From the NCBI RefSeq assembly GCF_030160715.1, contig NZ_BSOW01000001.1, positions 62,001 through 126,000 on the forward strand: a stretch of DNA of 64,000 nt, given 5' to 3'. The position numbers were made by a program, and so were the translations under genes. Position 1 is the stretch's first letter. Every line of letters starts with the position of its first letter. The notes under the pieces are model-generated. The model had not been told where the DNA came from, searched no databases, and was given only the letters and a program-made list of their open reading frames with translations. Below are positions 52,917-63,123 of this stretch, in pieces. The stretch comes from Bradyrhizobium iriomotense (lineage in GTDB: Bacteria; Pseudomonadota; Alphaproteobacteria; Rhizobiales; Xanthobacteraceae).

Positions 52917-52950
52917 AGTCCCTCTCCTCGCTTTCGCGGGGAGAGGGACT
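52917..52950 (+). repeat. intercistronic hairpin between binding-protein and permease genes
   Basis: AGTCCCTCTCC pairs with GGGAGAGGGACT around a short GC-rich loop. It lies just after the stop of the binding-protein gene, in the 143-base gap before the permease. Such stems usually stabilise the upstream mRNA or partly terminate, raising binding-protein levels. Confidence 0.6.
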
Positions 52951-53055
52951 TTCCTCGTTTTGTTCGATCATTGCTGCACACTCCGCTGACCGATGGCACG
53001 AGCCGCAAGCGCGGAGAGGGACGATAACGCACGGTAGGTTTGATCTCTTTCCGTC

Positions 53056-54006
53056 ATGCCCGAATCGGTCTCGAACATCACCGCACAGATGCCTCGCGCA
53101 AAACTCGCGGGCCTTCTGCTGTTCTTTCTCGGACCGGCGGTCGCGATCTACAGCCTGTTCTCGATCTATCCGCTCGTCGCGACGATGGCGCTCTCCACCT
53201 ACACGAGCGATCCGTCCGGAGGGCGGCATTTCGTCGGGCTTGCCAATTTCCAAACGCTGCTCGGCGACGCGCTGTGGTCGAAGCCGTTCTGGAATGCCTT
53301 CGGCAACAATCTGATATTCTTCGCCGTGCACATGTGCGTGCAGAATCCGATCGGCATCGCGCTCGCAGGATTGCTGAGCCTGCCGGGCCTGAGGCTGAAG
53401 GGCTTCTATCGCACCGTCATGTTTCTGCCGACGATGCTTTCGGTCGTCATCGTCGGCTTCTCCTGGAACCTGATTCTTTCCCCGCTCTGGGGCGTAGCGT
53501 CAGGCGCCTTGAAGGCGGTGGGGTTGGGCTCACTGTTCGCTCCCTGGCTGGGGCTCGAATCGAGCGCGCTCGTCACCCTGTCCCTCATTTCCGTCTGGCA
53601 ATTCGTCGGCATCCCGATGATGCTGATCTATGCCGCGCTGCTCAACATCCCCGACGAGTTGATCGACGCGGCACGCGTCGACGGGCTCGGACATTTCCGC
53701 ATCTTCTTCCACATCAAGCTTCCGCTCGTCCTGCCGACGATCAGCCTGGTCTCGGTTCTGACCTTCGTCGCCAACTTCAACGCTTTCGATCTGATCTATT
53801 CGGTCAAGGGCGCGCTTGCGGGGCCGAATTTCGCGACCGACATTCTCGGCACGTTCTTCTACCGCACCTTCTTCGGCAACCAGCTTCAGCTCGGCAATCC
53901 GACGATGGGGTCCGCGGTCGCGACCGTCATGTTCTTCATCATCCTCGTCGGCCTCTGCCTCTATCTCTTCCTCGTGCAGCGGCGTATCCGCCGTTTCGCT
54001 TTCTGA
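53056..54006 (+). CDS. sugar ABC transporter permease (MalF/UgpA type)
   Basis: A 316-residue permease with about six helices (LAGLLLFFLGPAVAIYSLFS; LSVVIVGFSWNLILSPLWG). EAA loop: ELIDAARVDGLGHFRIFFHI (about 201-220). ATG at 53056 has a weak ribosome site; a second Met lies 13 codons on. Forms the channel with the next gene for the amino-sugar importer. Confidence 0.87.
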   Translation: MPESVSNITAQMPRAKLAGLLLFFLGPAVAIYSLFSIYPLVATMALSTYTSDPSGGRHFVGLANFQTLLGDALWSKPFWNAFGNNLIFFAVHMCVQNPIGIALAGLLSLPGLRLKGFYRTVMFLPTMLSVVIVGFSWNLILSPLWGVASGALKAVGLGSLFAPWLGLESSALVTLSLISVWQFVGIPMMLIYAALLNIPDELIDAARVDGLGHFRIFFHIKLPLVLPTISLVSVLTFVANFNAFDLIYSVKGALAGPNFATDILGTFFYRTFFGNQLQLGNPTMGSAVATVMFFIILVGLCLYLFLVQRRIRRFAF

Positions 54007-54015
54007 GGGGGCGGC

Positions 54016-54849
54016 ATGACGGCTGAGCAGCGCGCAAGGAGCCTCGGTGTCCATCTGGTCCTGATCGCCTACAGCCTGCTGGCGGTCGGTCCGATCCTGC
54101 TCGTCGTGATGAATTCGTTCAAGACGCGCAGCGCCATCTTCGGGAGCCCGCTGGCGCCGCCGGACGCTACAACCTTCAGCCTCGTCGGCTATGAGAAGGT
54201 TTTTCGCTCCTCGCATATCCTGACCTACTATTCGAATTCGCTGATCGTGACCCTCGTCAGCATGGCGCTCGTGCTGCTGTTTGGCGCGATGGCAGCCTGG
54301 GCGCTGACCGAATACCGCTTTCGCGGTTCGACGGCGCTGGCACTGTTTCTGTCGATCGGCATCATGGTGCCGATTCGGCTTGGCTCCGTCGCGATCCTCA
54401 ACATGATGCGGTCCGCCGGCCTCAACGATACGCTGACGGCCTTGATCCTCGTCTACGTCGCGCAAGGCCTGCCGATGTCGATCTTCATATTGAGCGAGTT
54501 CATCCAGCAGATCCCCAAGGATCTGCGCGACGCCGCGCGCTGCGATGGCGTGCCGGAAACCCGCATCTTCTTCGAAGTGGTCGCGCCGCTGCTGCGGCCG
54601 GCGATCGCGACTGTCGCTGTCTTCACGATCGTGCCGATCTGGAACGACCTCTGGTTTCCGCTGATCCTGACGTCGAGCGACTCGACGCATACGGTCACGC
54701 TCGGCGTGCAGCAGTTTCTTGGCCAGTACATCACCGACTGGAATTCCGTGCTCGCCGCGCTGTCGATGGCGATCCTGCCGGTCGTCGTGATCTACGTGAT
54801 CCTTTCGCGCCAACTCATCGCAGGCCTCACCTCCGGCGCAGTCAAATAG
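54016..54849 (+). CDS. sugar ABC transporter permease (MalG/UgpE type)
   Basis: A 277-residue permease. Helices such as LVLIAYSLLAVGPILLVVMN at the N-terminus, EAA loop DLRDAARCDGVPETRIFFEV (about 173-192), and the C-terminal helices near LSMAILPVVVIYVILS. GAGGGGGCGG lies before the ATG. Starts nine bases after the preceding gene's stop. Confidence 0.87.
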   Translation: MTAEQRARSLGVHLVLIAYSLLAVGPILLVVMNSFKTRSAIFGSPLAPPDATTFSLVGYEKVFRSSHILTYYSNSLIVTLVSMALVLLFGAMAAWALTEYRFRGSTALALFLSIGIMVPIRLGSVAILNMMRSAGLNDTLTALILVYVAQGLPMSIFILSEFIQQIPKDLRDAARCDGVPETRIFFEVVAPLLRPAIATVAVFTIVPIWNDLWFPLILTSSDSTHTVTLGVQQFLGQYITDWNSVLAALSMAILPVVVIYVILSRQLIAGLTSGAVK

Positions 54850-54858
54850 GTTGTCAGA

Positions 54859-55950
54859 ATGGCCAATCTGCGCATCGAGCACCTCAACAAGCGTTATGGC
54901 GCGACGACAGTGCTCAACGACGTCAACCTGAAAATCGAGGACGGTGAGTTCGTCGTTCTCGTCGGCCCTTCAGGCTGCGGCAAGTCGACGCTTCTGCGCA
55001 TGATTGCCGGGCTCGACGGCGCATCGGGCGGCGACATCCATATCGCCGGCAAGCCCGTCAACACGCTCGCGCCCGCCGAGCGCGGCATCGCGATGGTGTT
55101 CCAGTCCTACGCGCTCTATCCGCACATGAATGTGCGCAAGAACATGACGTTCGGGTTGAAGTTCACCGGGGTCCCGCCGGCCGAACGCGAGCGGCGCGTC
55201 GCGGAGGCGGCCCGCATGCTGCGGCTCGAGGAGCTGCTCGAGCGCTATCCGCGTGATCTCTCGGGCGGCCAGCGTCAGCGCGTTGCGATCGGCCGCGCGA
55301 TCGTGCGCGAGCCCGCTGTTTTCCTGTTCGACGAGCCGCTCTCCAATCTCGATGCGGCCTTGCGCGTCTCGACACGCGTCGAGATCGCGAATTTGCACAG
55401 GCTGCTGAAATCGACGATCGTCTATGTCACGCACGACCAGGTCGAGGCGATGACGCTCGCCGATCGCATCGTCGTGATGAACAAGGGCTGCATCGAGCAG
55501 GTCGGCAGGCCGCTCGATCTCTACTATGCGCCGGCCAATCTATTCGTCGCCGGCTTCATTGGCTCGCCCGCGATGAATTTCTTCGAAGCCAAGGTTGGCA
55601 GCGTCGAAGGCGGATGCGCGCGCGTGGCCGGGCCCGGCTTTCGCAGCTTCGATCTGCCGACGGCCTCGTTGAGGGTCGGCGACACGCTGACGGTCGGTGT
55701 CCGTCCGGAGCATCTTGGCCGAGGCGAAGACGGTCCCTTCGCCGTGGAAGGCGTCGTCGAACTGGTCGAGCGGCTCGGCGAATCCTCGTTCGCCTATGTG
55801 CGCCGCGCCGACGACAGGTTGTTCGTTGCCGAGGTCCGCGGCAGGCAGACCCCGATGCCCGGCGAACGAGCTACGTTCTTCGCCGCAGCTCGGGACGTGC
55901 ACGTCTTCGATGCCGCGAGCCTGCGGGTCTCGACGCAGAACGATGCTTAG
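54859..55950 (+). CDS. sugar ABC transporter ATP-binding protein, UgpC/MsmK type
   Basis: A 363-residue ATPase. Walker A GPSGCGKSTLLR (about 36-47), signature LSGGQRQRVAIGRAIVREP (about 134-152), Walker B FLFDEPLSNLD and switch YVTHDQVEAM; the C-terminal OB-type domain holds VGVRPEHLGRGEDG. About 55% of this text matches its counterpart at 42163, by eye. Overlaps nothing, but the phosphatase gene begins three bases after the stop. Confidence 0.88.
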   Translation: MANLRIEHLNKRYGATTVLNDVNLKIEDGEFVVLVGPSGCGKSTLLRMIAGLDGASGGDIHIAGKPVNTLAPAERGIAMVFQSYALYPHMNVRKNMTFGLKFTGVPPAERERRVAEAARMLRLEELLERYPRDLSGGQRQRVAIGRAIVREPAVFLFDEPLSNLDAALRVSTRVEIANLHRLLKSTIVYVTHDQVEAMTLADRIVVMNKGCIEQVGRPLDLYYAPANLFVAGFIGSPAMNFFEAKVGSVEGGCARVAGPGFRSFDLPTASLRVGDTLTVGVRPEHLGRGEDGPFAVEGVVELVERLGESSFAYVRRADDRLFVAEVRGRQTPMPGERATFFAAARDVHVFDAASLRVSTQNDA

Positions 55951-55953
55951 CTC

Positions 55954-56532
55954 ATGACGAGCCTCGTACGCTATCTCACCCATCCCCAGGTGAACATTGA
56001 TCCGGCGATCCCCGTCCCGTCCTGGGGCCTGAGCGAGATCGGGAGGGCTCGCACGGAGGCAGTCGCGAGCACGGGGCAGCTCTCGCAGACCACGCAGATC
56101 ATCTCCAGCGGCGAGCGGAAGGCGATCGAGACAGCCGAGATCATCGCCGCGAAGCTGAACCTCGAGGTAGAGGTGCGGGAGGCGATGCATGAGAATGACC
56201 GATCCGCAACCGGCTTCTTGATGCCTGACGAGTTTCAGGCGGTCGCCGATCAGTTTTTTGCGCAGCCTCAGATCAGCGTTCGGGGCTGGGAGCGGGCGGT
56301 TGACGCCCAGTCGCGGATCGTCCGCGAGGTCGAGCGCGTCCTGGCTCGCAACAAACCGGGCGATGTGCTCTTTGTCGGCCACGGTGGCGTCGGCACTCTG
56401 CTGTATTGCCATTATTCGGGCGTTGCGATTGATCGTCGACATGACCAGCCCGGCAGCGGCGGTTACTATTTTGCGTTCAGCAGAGACGATCGCCGCGTGC
56501 AACAGTCTTGGCGTCGCCTCGAAGATCTCTGA
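55954..56532 (+). CDS. histidine phosphatase superfamily protein with altered RHG motif
   Basis: A 192-residue branch-1 histidine phosphatase (phosphoglycerate-mutase fold). The catalytic His is in LVRYLTHPQVN (residue 9), where the family's RHG is THP; the second half-site is VLFVGHGGVG (about 142-151) and Glu-containing SSGERKAIETAEII (about 51-64) is the expected helix. It starts three bases after the ABC ATPase, so it is part of the amino-sugar unit; a sugar-phosphate substrate is plausible. Losing the Arg of RHG may weaken phosphate binding. Confidence 0.78.
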   Translation: MTSLVRYLTHPQVNIDPAIPVPSWGLSEIGRARTEAVASTGQLSQTTQIISSGERKAIETAEIIAAKLNLEVEVREAMHENDRSATGFLMPDEFQAVADQFFAQPQISVRGWERAVDAQSRIVREVERVLARNKPGDVLFVGHGGVGTLLYCHYSGVAIDRRHDQPGSGGYYFAFSRDDRRVQQSWRRLEDL

Positions 56533-57038
56533 TCGTGCCGCGGGCACGTGGGAAAATATCAACCACGAGTAGCCGGCTGCCAGGTAGCCTGTGAGCAGCT
56601 TCGCATCGTGCCGTGGCCCATTCGGATTACGAGACCGGGTCGATATCGGCGATGTCTTCGGAACTGTTGGCATGGCGGTCCGACATTTCGGATGAGCCCT
56701 CCGGCCCGTTTTCCGGAGCTTCGGACAGATCGTCTCTGGTCAGGCCCGGAGGCTGGGCAGGTCTGCCGGCATTCTCAAGCAAAATGAAGAGGATGCGGCG
56801 ATTGGCTCAACCTTTGGGGAGCTGGCACGGATGCTGCTTAGGTCGTCGGCAAAAGGAGCACGAGCTCCAGAACAAGCACGACGAGGGGAACGCTCAGATG
56901 CCAACCAGCATTCAATTCCTCACCTAGAGCGACAGGCGACATCGCCTGCCCAGCATTGCGCGCCGCCTCAAGCCGGAGCGCACGGGCGGGCGTGCGCCTC
57001 GACGCTTGACGCCGGTTTAGCATGCAATGGAGGACGCA
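56533..57038. other. intergenic, about 500 bases before the pyruvate dehydrogenase operon
   Basis: No gene I can fully support. A 34-codon minus-strand frame (56838-56942) ends in a hydrophobic LSVPLVVLVLELVLLLPTT and might be a membrane peptide, but its ribosome site is poor. The promoter of aceE must lie here; no clear pair seen. Confidence 0.35.
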
Positions 57039-59726
57039 ATGACAGTTGCAGACCCGCACGACCTGGATCCGCAGGAAACCCAGGAGTGGTTGGATGCGCT
57101 GTCGGCAATACAGGGTCACCGCGGCAGCGAGCGAGCCGAGTTCGTCGTCAATACGGTGATTGACGCCGCCCGCAAGGGCGGGCTCGGCATCCAGCAGACG
57201 TTGACGACACCCTATTGCAACACAATTCCGGTGGGTCAGCAGCCCGCATTGCCGGGCGATCGTGCGATCGAGCACAAGCTGCGCTCGATCATCCGGTGGA
57301 ATGCCCTTGCGATCGTGCTCCGTGCCAATAAAGAGAGCTCGGAGCTCGGCGGCCATATTGCAAGCTTCCAGTCGGCCGCGACACTCTACGACATCGGTTT
57401 CGGTCATTTCTGGCACGCGCCGACGGAGGCGCACGGCGGCGATCTGATTCTCGTCCAAGGGCACAGTTCACCCGGCATCTACGCGCGCGCCTTTCTCGAG
57501 GGACGGCTGAGCGAGGAGCAACTCCTCAGCTTCAGGCAGGAGGCCGCTGGCAAGGGTCTGTCGAGCTATCCGCACCCCTGGCTCATGCCCGACTTCTGGC
57601 AATTCCCGACGGTGTCGATGGGACTGGGGCCCCTGATCGCGATCTATCAGGCGCGATTCCTGAAATATCTCCAGAATCGCAATCTCGCCGAGACCTCGAA
57701 CCGCAAGGTCTGGGCCTTCATGGGCGACGGCGAGACGGACGAGCCGGAATCGCTCGGCGCGATCTCGCTCGCCGGCCGCGAGAAGCTCGACAACCTCATC
57801 TTCGTCATCAACTGCAACCTCCAGCGACTCGACGGGCCCGTTCGAGGCAACGGCAAGATCGTTCAGGAGCTCGAGAGTGTCTTCCGCGGAGCGGGCTGGA
57901 ACGTCATCAAGGTGCTGTGGGGATCGGGATGGGATCGCCTGCTGGAGAAAGATAAGAGCGGCTTGCTGCTGAGGCGCATGGAGGAGTGCGTCGACGGCGA
58001 GTACCAGGATTTCAAGAGCAAGAGCGGTGCCTACATCCGCGAGCACTTCTTCGGCAAGTATGACGAGCTGAAGCAACTCGTCGCCGACATGAGTGATGAC
58101 GATATCTGGAAGCTGGCGCGTGGCGGCCACGATCCGGAGAAGGTCTTTGCGGCCTACGCCGCCGCGGTGAATCACAAGGGACAGCCCACCGTCATTCTGC
58201 CCAAGACCGTCAAGGGCTTCGGCATGGGCGAGTCGGGCGAAGGCCAGATGATCGCGCACCAGGCCAAGAAGATGACGCAGGACGCTCTGCGCGGCTTCCG
58301 CGATCGCTTCCAGGTGCCGGTCGCCGACGAGGACCTGGCGAAGGTCCCGTTCCTTCGCCTGCCGGAAGACAGCCCGGAGATGAAATACTTCCGGGCGCAG
58401 CGTGAAAAGCTCGGCGGCAGCCTGCCGCAGCGCAGACGCAAGTCGGAATCCTTGCAAATTCCACCGCTCTCGGCCTTCCAGCGGCTGCTCGAAAGCACGG
58501 GCGACCGCGAAATTTCGACCACGATGGCCTTCGTGCAGATGCTCGGCGCCCTCGTGCGCGACAAGGCGATTGGCAAGCATATCGTGCCGATCGTGCCGGA
58601 CGAGTCGCGAACCTTCGGTATGGAAGGCATGTTCCGCCAGCTCGGCATCTACTCTTCGGTCGGTCAGCTCTACCGTCCGCAGGACGCCGATCAGCTCATG
58701 TACTACCGCGAGGACAAGAGCGGGCAGGTCTTCCAGGAGGGCATCAACGAAGGCGGCGCCATGTCGAGCTGGATCGTCGCGGCGACCTCCTACAGCACGA
58801 ACAACGTGCCGATGATTCCATTCTATATCTACTACTCGATGTTCGGTCTTCAGCGCGTCGGCGATCTAGCCTGGCTCGCGGGGGATATGCGTGCGAGAGG
58901 ATTCCTTCTCGGCGGCACCGCCGGACGCACCACGCTGAATGGCGAAGGGTTGCAACACGAGGACGGGCATAGCCACATTCTTGCCGGCACCATCCCGAAC
59001 TGCGTGTCCTACGATCCGACCTTTGCCTATGAGGTCGTGACGATCGTGCGTGAAGGCATGCGGCGCATGTACGAGGTGCAGGAGGACGTCTACTACTACA
59101 TCACGTTGATGAATGAGAATTATCCGCATCCCGCGCTCGCCGACGCCGGCAAGGGTGCGGAAGAGGGAATTCTCAGGGGACTCTATCTGCTGAACAGCGG
59201 AGGCGAGACGGCGAAGAAGGGTCTTCGCGTCCAGCTTGTCGGCTCCGGTACGATCCTGCGCGAAGTGATGGCGGCCGCCGATCTGCTCAAGGCCGACTTC
59301 GGCGTGACCGCGGATGTGTGGAGCGCGACGAGCTTCAACGAGCTGCGTCGCGACGGCATGGCCGCGGAGCGCTGGAATCTGCTGCATCCGACCGAGCCGC
59401 GGCGCAAGAGTTGGGTGGAGACGCAGCTGGAAGGACATGCCGGGCCGGTCGTGGCCTCCACCGACTACATGCGCAACTACCCGGATCAGATCCGGGAATA
59501 CGTCCAGGCGGCCGGGCGCCGCTATGTCGTGCTCGGCACGGACGGCTTCGGTCGCAGCGACTATCGCGTGAAGCTCCGCAAGTTCTTCGAGGTCGACCGG
59601 CATTACGTCGCCGTCGCTGCGCTCAAGGCACTCGCCGACGATGGAGCCATCAAGCCGGCGGTCGTGGCCGAGGCGATCGCCAAATATCAAATCGACGCTG
59701 GGCGCTCTGCGCCCTGGACCGTGTGA
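57039..59726 (+). CDS. aceE: pyruvate dehydrogenase E1 component, homodimeric type
   Basis: An 895-residue AceE-type E1, the usual size. Thiamine-pyrophosphate motif runs from MGDGETDEPES to INCNLQRLDGPV (about 230-272). Other marks: ELGGHIASFQSAATLYDIGF near 105, and the EDGHSHILAGTIPNCVSYDP strand near 645. It decarboxylates pyruvate and hands the acetyl group to the E2 lipoyl arm. Start at 57039 because GGAGG lies five bases upstream; the Met four codons before shares this site. Many Bradyrhizobium also have the alpha/beta E1, so this may be a second complex. Confidence 0.93.
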   Translation: MTVADPHDLDPQETQEWLDALSAIQGHRGSERAEFVVNTVIDAARKGGLGIQQTLTTPYCNTIPVGQQPALPGDRAIEHKLRSIIRWNALAIVLRANKESSELGGHIASFQSAATLYDIGFGHFWHAPTEAHGGDLILVQGHSSPGIYARAFLEGRLSEEQLLSFRQEAAGKGLSSYPHPWLMPDFWQFPTVSMGLGPLIAIYQARFLKYLQNRNLAETSNRKVWAFMGDGETDEPESLGAISLAGREKLDNLIFVINCNLQRLDGPVRGNGKIVQELESVFRGAGWNVIKVLWGSGWDRLLEKDKSGLLLRRMEECVDGEYQDFKSKSGAYIREHFFGKYDELKQLVADMSDDDIWKLARGGHDPEKVFAAYAAAVNHKGQPTVILPKTVKGFGMGESGEGQMIAHQAKKMTQDALRGFRDRFQVPVADEDLAKVPFLRLPEDSPEMKYFRAQREKLGGSLPQRRRKSESLQIPPLSAFQRLLESTGDREISTTMAFVQMLGALVRDKAIGKHIVPIVPDESRTFGMEGMFRQLGIYSSVGQLYRPQDADQLMYYREDKSGQVFQEGINEGGAMSSWIVAATSYSTNNVPMIPFYIYYSMFGLQRVGDLAWLAGDMRARGFLLGGTAGRTTLNGEGLQHEDGHSHILAGTIPNCVSYDPTFAYEVVTIVREGMRRMYEVQEDVYYYITLMNENYPHPALADAGKGAEEGILRGLYLLNSGGETAKKGLRVQLVGSGTILREVMAAADLLKADFGVTADVWSATSFNELRRDGMAAERWNLLHPTEPRRKSWVETQLEGHAGPVVASTDYMRNYPDQIREYVQAAGRRYVVLGTDGFGRSDYRVKLRKFFEVDRHYVAVAALKALADDGAIKPAVVAEAIAKYQIDAGRSAPWTV

Positions 59727-59749
59727 CGCAGCGGAGCCGAGGCAGAACG

Positions 59750-61312
59750 ATGAGCGGTGTGATCGACATCAAGGTTCCCGATATCGGTGACTTCAAGGAC
59801 GTCCCGGTGATCGAGGTCTTCGTCAAACCGGGCGACAAGGTGAAGGCCGAAGATCCGCTGGTTGCGCTGGAGTCCGACAAGGCGACCATGGAGGTGCCGT
59901 CGCCGCGCGACGGCGTGGTGAAGTCTGTGGTCGTCAAGGTCGGCGACAAGGTGAGCGAAGGCGCGGTGATCGTGCAATTCGAGGGCGCGGGGGCCGAGCA
60001 GGTCGAGACTCGCCCGGTCGTCAGCGCACCGCCATCGCCCGTCAGCGCGCCGGCGGGCGTCGCCGAGGTGCGGGTACCCGATATCGGCGACTTCAAGGAC
60101 GTTCCGGTCATCGAGATCTTCGTCAAACCGGGCGACAGCGTGAAGGCAGAGGATCCCCTGATCGCGCTCGAGTCGGACAAGGCGACGATGGAAGTGCCGG
60201 CACCGCTCGCGGGCACGGTCCGCGAGATCAAGGTCAAGACCGGCGACAAGGTGAGCGAGGGCTCTGTTATCCTCGTGCTTGCGACCAGCGACGCGGCTGC
60301 CGCCGCAGGCTCGCCTTCGCCTGCGCCCACATCGCCCGTGCCCGCGGCTGCTCCTGCGGCGCAGGCCGGCGCAGTCGACGAGAAGGCTTTCGCGCTCGCC
60401 TATGCGGGGCCGGCGGTGCGCAAGCTCGCGCGCGAGCTCGGCGTCGATCTCGGCAAGGTGAATGGCTCAGGCAATCACGGCCGCATCCTGCGTGAAGACC
60501 TCGAGGCTTTCGCCAAGGGCGGAGCCGCGCCGGCCAAGCCGCAAGCCGCGGCCGCAAGCGGAGGCGGTGTCGGCGGGATCGATCTTCTGCCCTGGCCCAA
60601 GGTGGATTTCGCGAAGTTCGGGCCCGTCGAGCGCAAGGAGCTCGGACGCATCAAGAAGATTTCGGCGGCCAACCTTCACCGCAACTGGGTCGTCATTCCG
60701 CACGTCACGACCCACGACGAGGCCGATATCACCGACCTCGAACAGTTCCGGGTGAAGATGAACAAGGAGCTGGAGAAGAGCGGCGTGAAGCTTTCGCTCC
60801 TGCCGTTCATGGTCAAGGCCGCGGTCGCGACGCTCAAGAAGTTCCCGGAGTTCAACGCAAGTCTCGACGGCGACACGCTGGTTTACAAGAACTACTGGCA
60901 CATCGGCTTTGCAGCGGACACGCCGAACGGCTTGATGGTGCCGGTGATCCGTGATGCCGACAAGAAGTCGGTGCCGGACATCGCCAAGGAGATGAACGAC
61001 CTCGCCAAGCTCGCGCGCGAAGGCAAGATCAAGCCCGACCAGATGCAGGGTGGGACCTTTTCGATCTCCTCGCTCGGCGGCATCGGCGGCATTTACTTCA
61101 CGCCGATCATCAACGCGCCGGAAGTCGCGATCATGGGCGTGTGCAAGGGCTATTGGAAGCAGCATTCGGCTGATGGCAAGACCTGGACCTCACGCCTGAC
61201 CTTGCCGCTGTCGCTGTCCTGGGATCATCGCGTCATCGACGGCGCCGCGGCGGCGCGCTTCAACGTCTACTTCGCCAACGTGCTCGCCGATTTGCGGCGC
61301 GTGCTGTTCTGA
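59750..61312 (+). CDS. aceF: dihydrolipoamide acetyltransferase (E2) with two lipoyl domains
   Basis: A 520-residue E2. Two lipoyl domains (about 3-78 and 103-178), each with the Lys of [10 protein letters not shown]; an Ala/Pro linker; the E3/E1-binding domain about 215-250 ([20 protein letters not shown]); and the catalytic core with [17 protein letters not shown] (about 489-505), whose His is catalytic. Transfers acetyl from the lipoyl arm to CoA. Start at 59750, 23 bases after aceE. The frame is open upstream but inside aceE. Confidence 0.93.
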   Translation: MSGVIDIKVPDIGDFKDVPVIEVFVKPGDKVKAEDPLVALESDKATMEVPSPRDGVVKSVVVKVGDKVSEGAVIVQFEGAGAEQVETRPVVSAPPSPVSAPAGVAEVRVPDIGDFKDVPVIEIFVKPGDSVKAEDPLIALESDKATMEVPAPLAGTVREIKVKTGDKVSEGSVILVLATSDAAAAAGSPSPAPTSPVPAAAPAAQAGAVDEKAFALAYAGPAVRKLARELGVDLGKVNGSGNHGRILREDLEAFAKGGAAPAKPQAAAASGGGVGGIDLLPWPKVDFAKFGPVERKELGRIKKISAANLHRNWVVIPHVTTHDEADITDLEQFRVKMNKELEKSGVKLSLLPFMVKAAVATLKKFPEFNASLDGDTLVYKNYWHIGFAADTPNGLMVPVIRDADKKSVPDIAKEMNDLAKLAREGKIKPDQMQGGTFSISSLGGIGGIYFTPIINAPEVAIMGVCKGYWKQHSADGKTWTSRLTLPLSLSWDHRVIDGAAAARFNVYFANVLADLRRVLF

Positions 61313-61328
61313 AATCAGGAGGGGCAGC

Positions 61329-63077
61329 ATGGCTCAGCAGATCGAAGTGAAGGTCCCGGATATCGGCGACTTCAAGGACGTCGCGGTGATCGAGGTCTTG
61401 GTAAAGGCCGGCGAGACCGTCGCTGTCGACACCAGCCTTATCATGGTCGAGTCCGACAAGGCCTCGATGGAGATTCCGTCCTCGCATGCGGGCGTGGTCA
61501 AGGAAGTGAGGGTCAAGACCGGCGACAAGGTGAGCGAAGGCTCGATGATCCTGTTGCTGGAGGCAGAGGGCACGGCGGCCGCGCCGAAGCCCGCGCCAGC
61601 AGCGCAGCCGGCGGCGACTGCCAGCCCGCCGCCGGCCGCGCCTTCCGCAGCATCCTATTCCGGCAAGGCGGATATCGAATGCGACATGCTGGTGCTGGGC
61701 GCGGGTCCCGGCGGCTACTCGGCGGCTTTCCGTGCCGCTGATCTCGGCATGAGGACCGTGCTGGTCGAGCGTTACGACACGCTCGGCGGTGTCTGTCTCA
61801 ATGTCGGCTGTATCCCGAGCAAGGCGCTGCTGCATACGGCATCCGTGGTCGACGAGGTCAAGCATCTCCCCGACCACGGGATTTCCTTTGGAGCGCCGCA
61901 GATCGACCTCGGCAAGTTGCGCGCATTCAAGGACGGCGTCGTCAAGAAGCTGACCGGTGGCCTCGCCGGGATGGCGAAGGCCCGCAAGGTCGAGGTTGTG
62001 ACGGGCGTCGGCACCTTCCTCGATCCGCATCATCTCGAGGTCGCCGCGGCCGGCGGCAAGAAAACGATCAGGTTCGCCAAGGCGGTCATTGCCGCCGGCA
62101 GCCAGGCCGTGAATCTGCCGTTCCTGCCGGAGGATCCCCGTATCGTCGATTCGACTGGCGCGCTCCAGCTCAAATCGATCCCCAAGCGCATGCTGGTGAT
62201 CGGCGGAGGCATCATCGGGCTTGAAATGGCGACGGTCTATTCAACGCTCGGCACCCGCATCGACGTCGTCGAAATGCTCGACGGCCTGATGCAGGGAGCT
62301 GACCGCGACCTGGTCAAGGTCTGGGACAGGATGAATGCCAAGCGCTTCGACAAGGTCATGTTGAAGACCAAAACGGTGGGCGCCAAGGCGACTGAAGCCG
62401 GGATCGAGGTGAAGTTCGAAGGCGAGCAGGCGCCTGCGGAGCCGCAGGTCTATGACCTCGTTCTGGTATCGGTCGGCCGAAGCCCGAACGGCAAGAACAT
62501 CGGGGCCGAGAAGGCCGGCGTAGCCGTAACCGAGCGCGGGTTCATCGATGTCGACAAGCAGATGCGCACCAATGTGGCGCACGTCTTCGCAATCGGCGAT
62601 ATCGTGGGGCAGCCGATGCTTGCGCACAAGGCCGTGCATGAAGGCCATGTCGCGGCGGAAGTCGCTCATGGCGAAAAATCCTATTTCGACGCGCGGCAGA
62701 TTCCGTCCGTCGCCTACACCGATCCCGAGGTCGCCTGGGCCGGCAAGACCGAAGACCAGTGCAAGGCCGAGGGCATCAAGGTCGGCAAGGCGGTCTTCCC
62801 CTGGGCGGCCTCCGGCCGCGCCATCGCCAATGGTCGCGACGAGGGGTTCACCAAGCTGCTGTTCGATGCGTCCACTCACCGCGTGATCGGTGGCGGGATC
62901 GTCGGGACGCACGCAGGCGACCTCATCAGCGAGATCTGTCTCGCGATCGAGATGGGCTGCGAGCCGGCAGATATCGGCAAGACCATTCACCCGCACCCGA
63001 CGCTCGGCGAGTCCATCGGCATGGCGGCTGAGGTGTTCGAGGGACATTGCACCGATCTGCCACCGCAGAAGAAATAG
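61329..63077 (+). CDS. lpdA: dihydrolipoamide dehydrogenase (E3) with N-terminal lipoyl domain
   Basis: A 582-residue E3, longer than the usual 465 because residues 1-80 are a lipoyl domain ([16 protein letters not shown]), then a Pro/Ala linker. FAD site [14 protein letters not shown] (about 121), redox cysteines [13 protein letters not shown] (about 152-164), NAD site [13 protein letters not shown] (about 288) and the His/Glu pair in [12 protein letters not shown] (about 554). Re-oxidises the lipoyl groups. GGAGGGG lies before the ATG, 16 bases after aceF. The fusion gives the complex three lipoyl domains in all. Confidence 0.93.
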   Translation: MAQQIEVKVPDIGDFKDVAVIEVLVKAGETVAVDTSLIMVESDKASMEIPSSHAGVVKEVRVKTGDKVSEGSMILLLEAEGTAAAPKPAPAAQPAATASPPPAAPSAASYSGKADIECDMLVLGAGPGGYSAAFRAADLGMRTVLVERYDTLGGVCLNVGCIPSKALLHTASVVDEVKHLPDHGISFGAPQIDLGKLRAFKDGVVKKLTGGLAGMAKARKVEVVTGVGTFLDPHHLEVAAAGGKKTIRFAKAVIAAGSQAVNLPFLPEDPRIVDSTGALQLKSIPKRMLVIGGGIIGLEMATVYSTLGTRIDVVEMLDGLMQGADRDLVKVWDRMNAKRFDKVMLKTKTVGAKATEAGIEVKFEGEQAPAEPQVYDLVLVSVGRSPNGKNIGAEKAGVAVTERGFIDVDKQMRTNVAHVFAIGDIVGQPMLAHKAVHEGHVAAEVAHGEKSYFDARQIPSVAYTDPEVAWAGKTEDQCKAEGIKVGKAVFPWAASGRAIANGRDEGFTKLLFDASTHRVIGGGIVGTHAGDLISEICLAIEMGCEPADIGKTIHPHPTLGESIGMAAEVFEGHCTDLPPQKK

Positions 63078-63123
63078 CATCGCTTGCCGCCACGCAGACA
63101 CAGCGAGACCAGGGAGAAGACAC

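Noticed and set aside
56838..56942. 34-codon minus-strand frame ending in a hydrophobic helix
   Set aside because: Possible membrane peptide, but the ribosome site is only AGG two bases from the ATG; kept as a note, not a gene.
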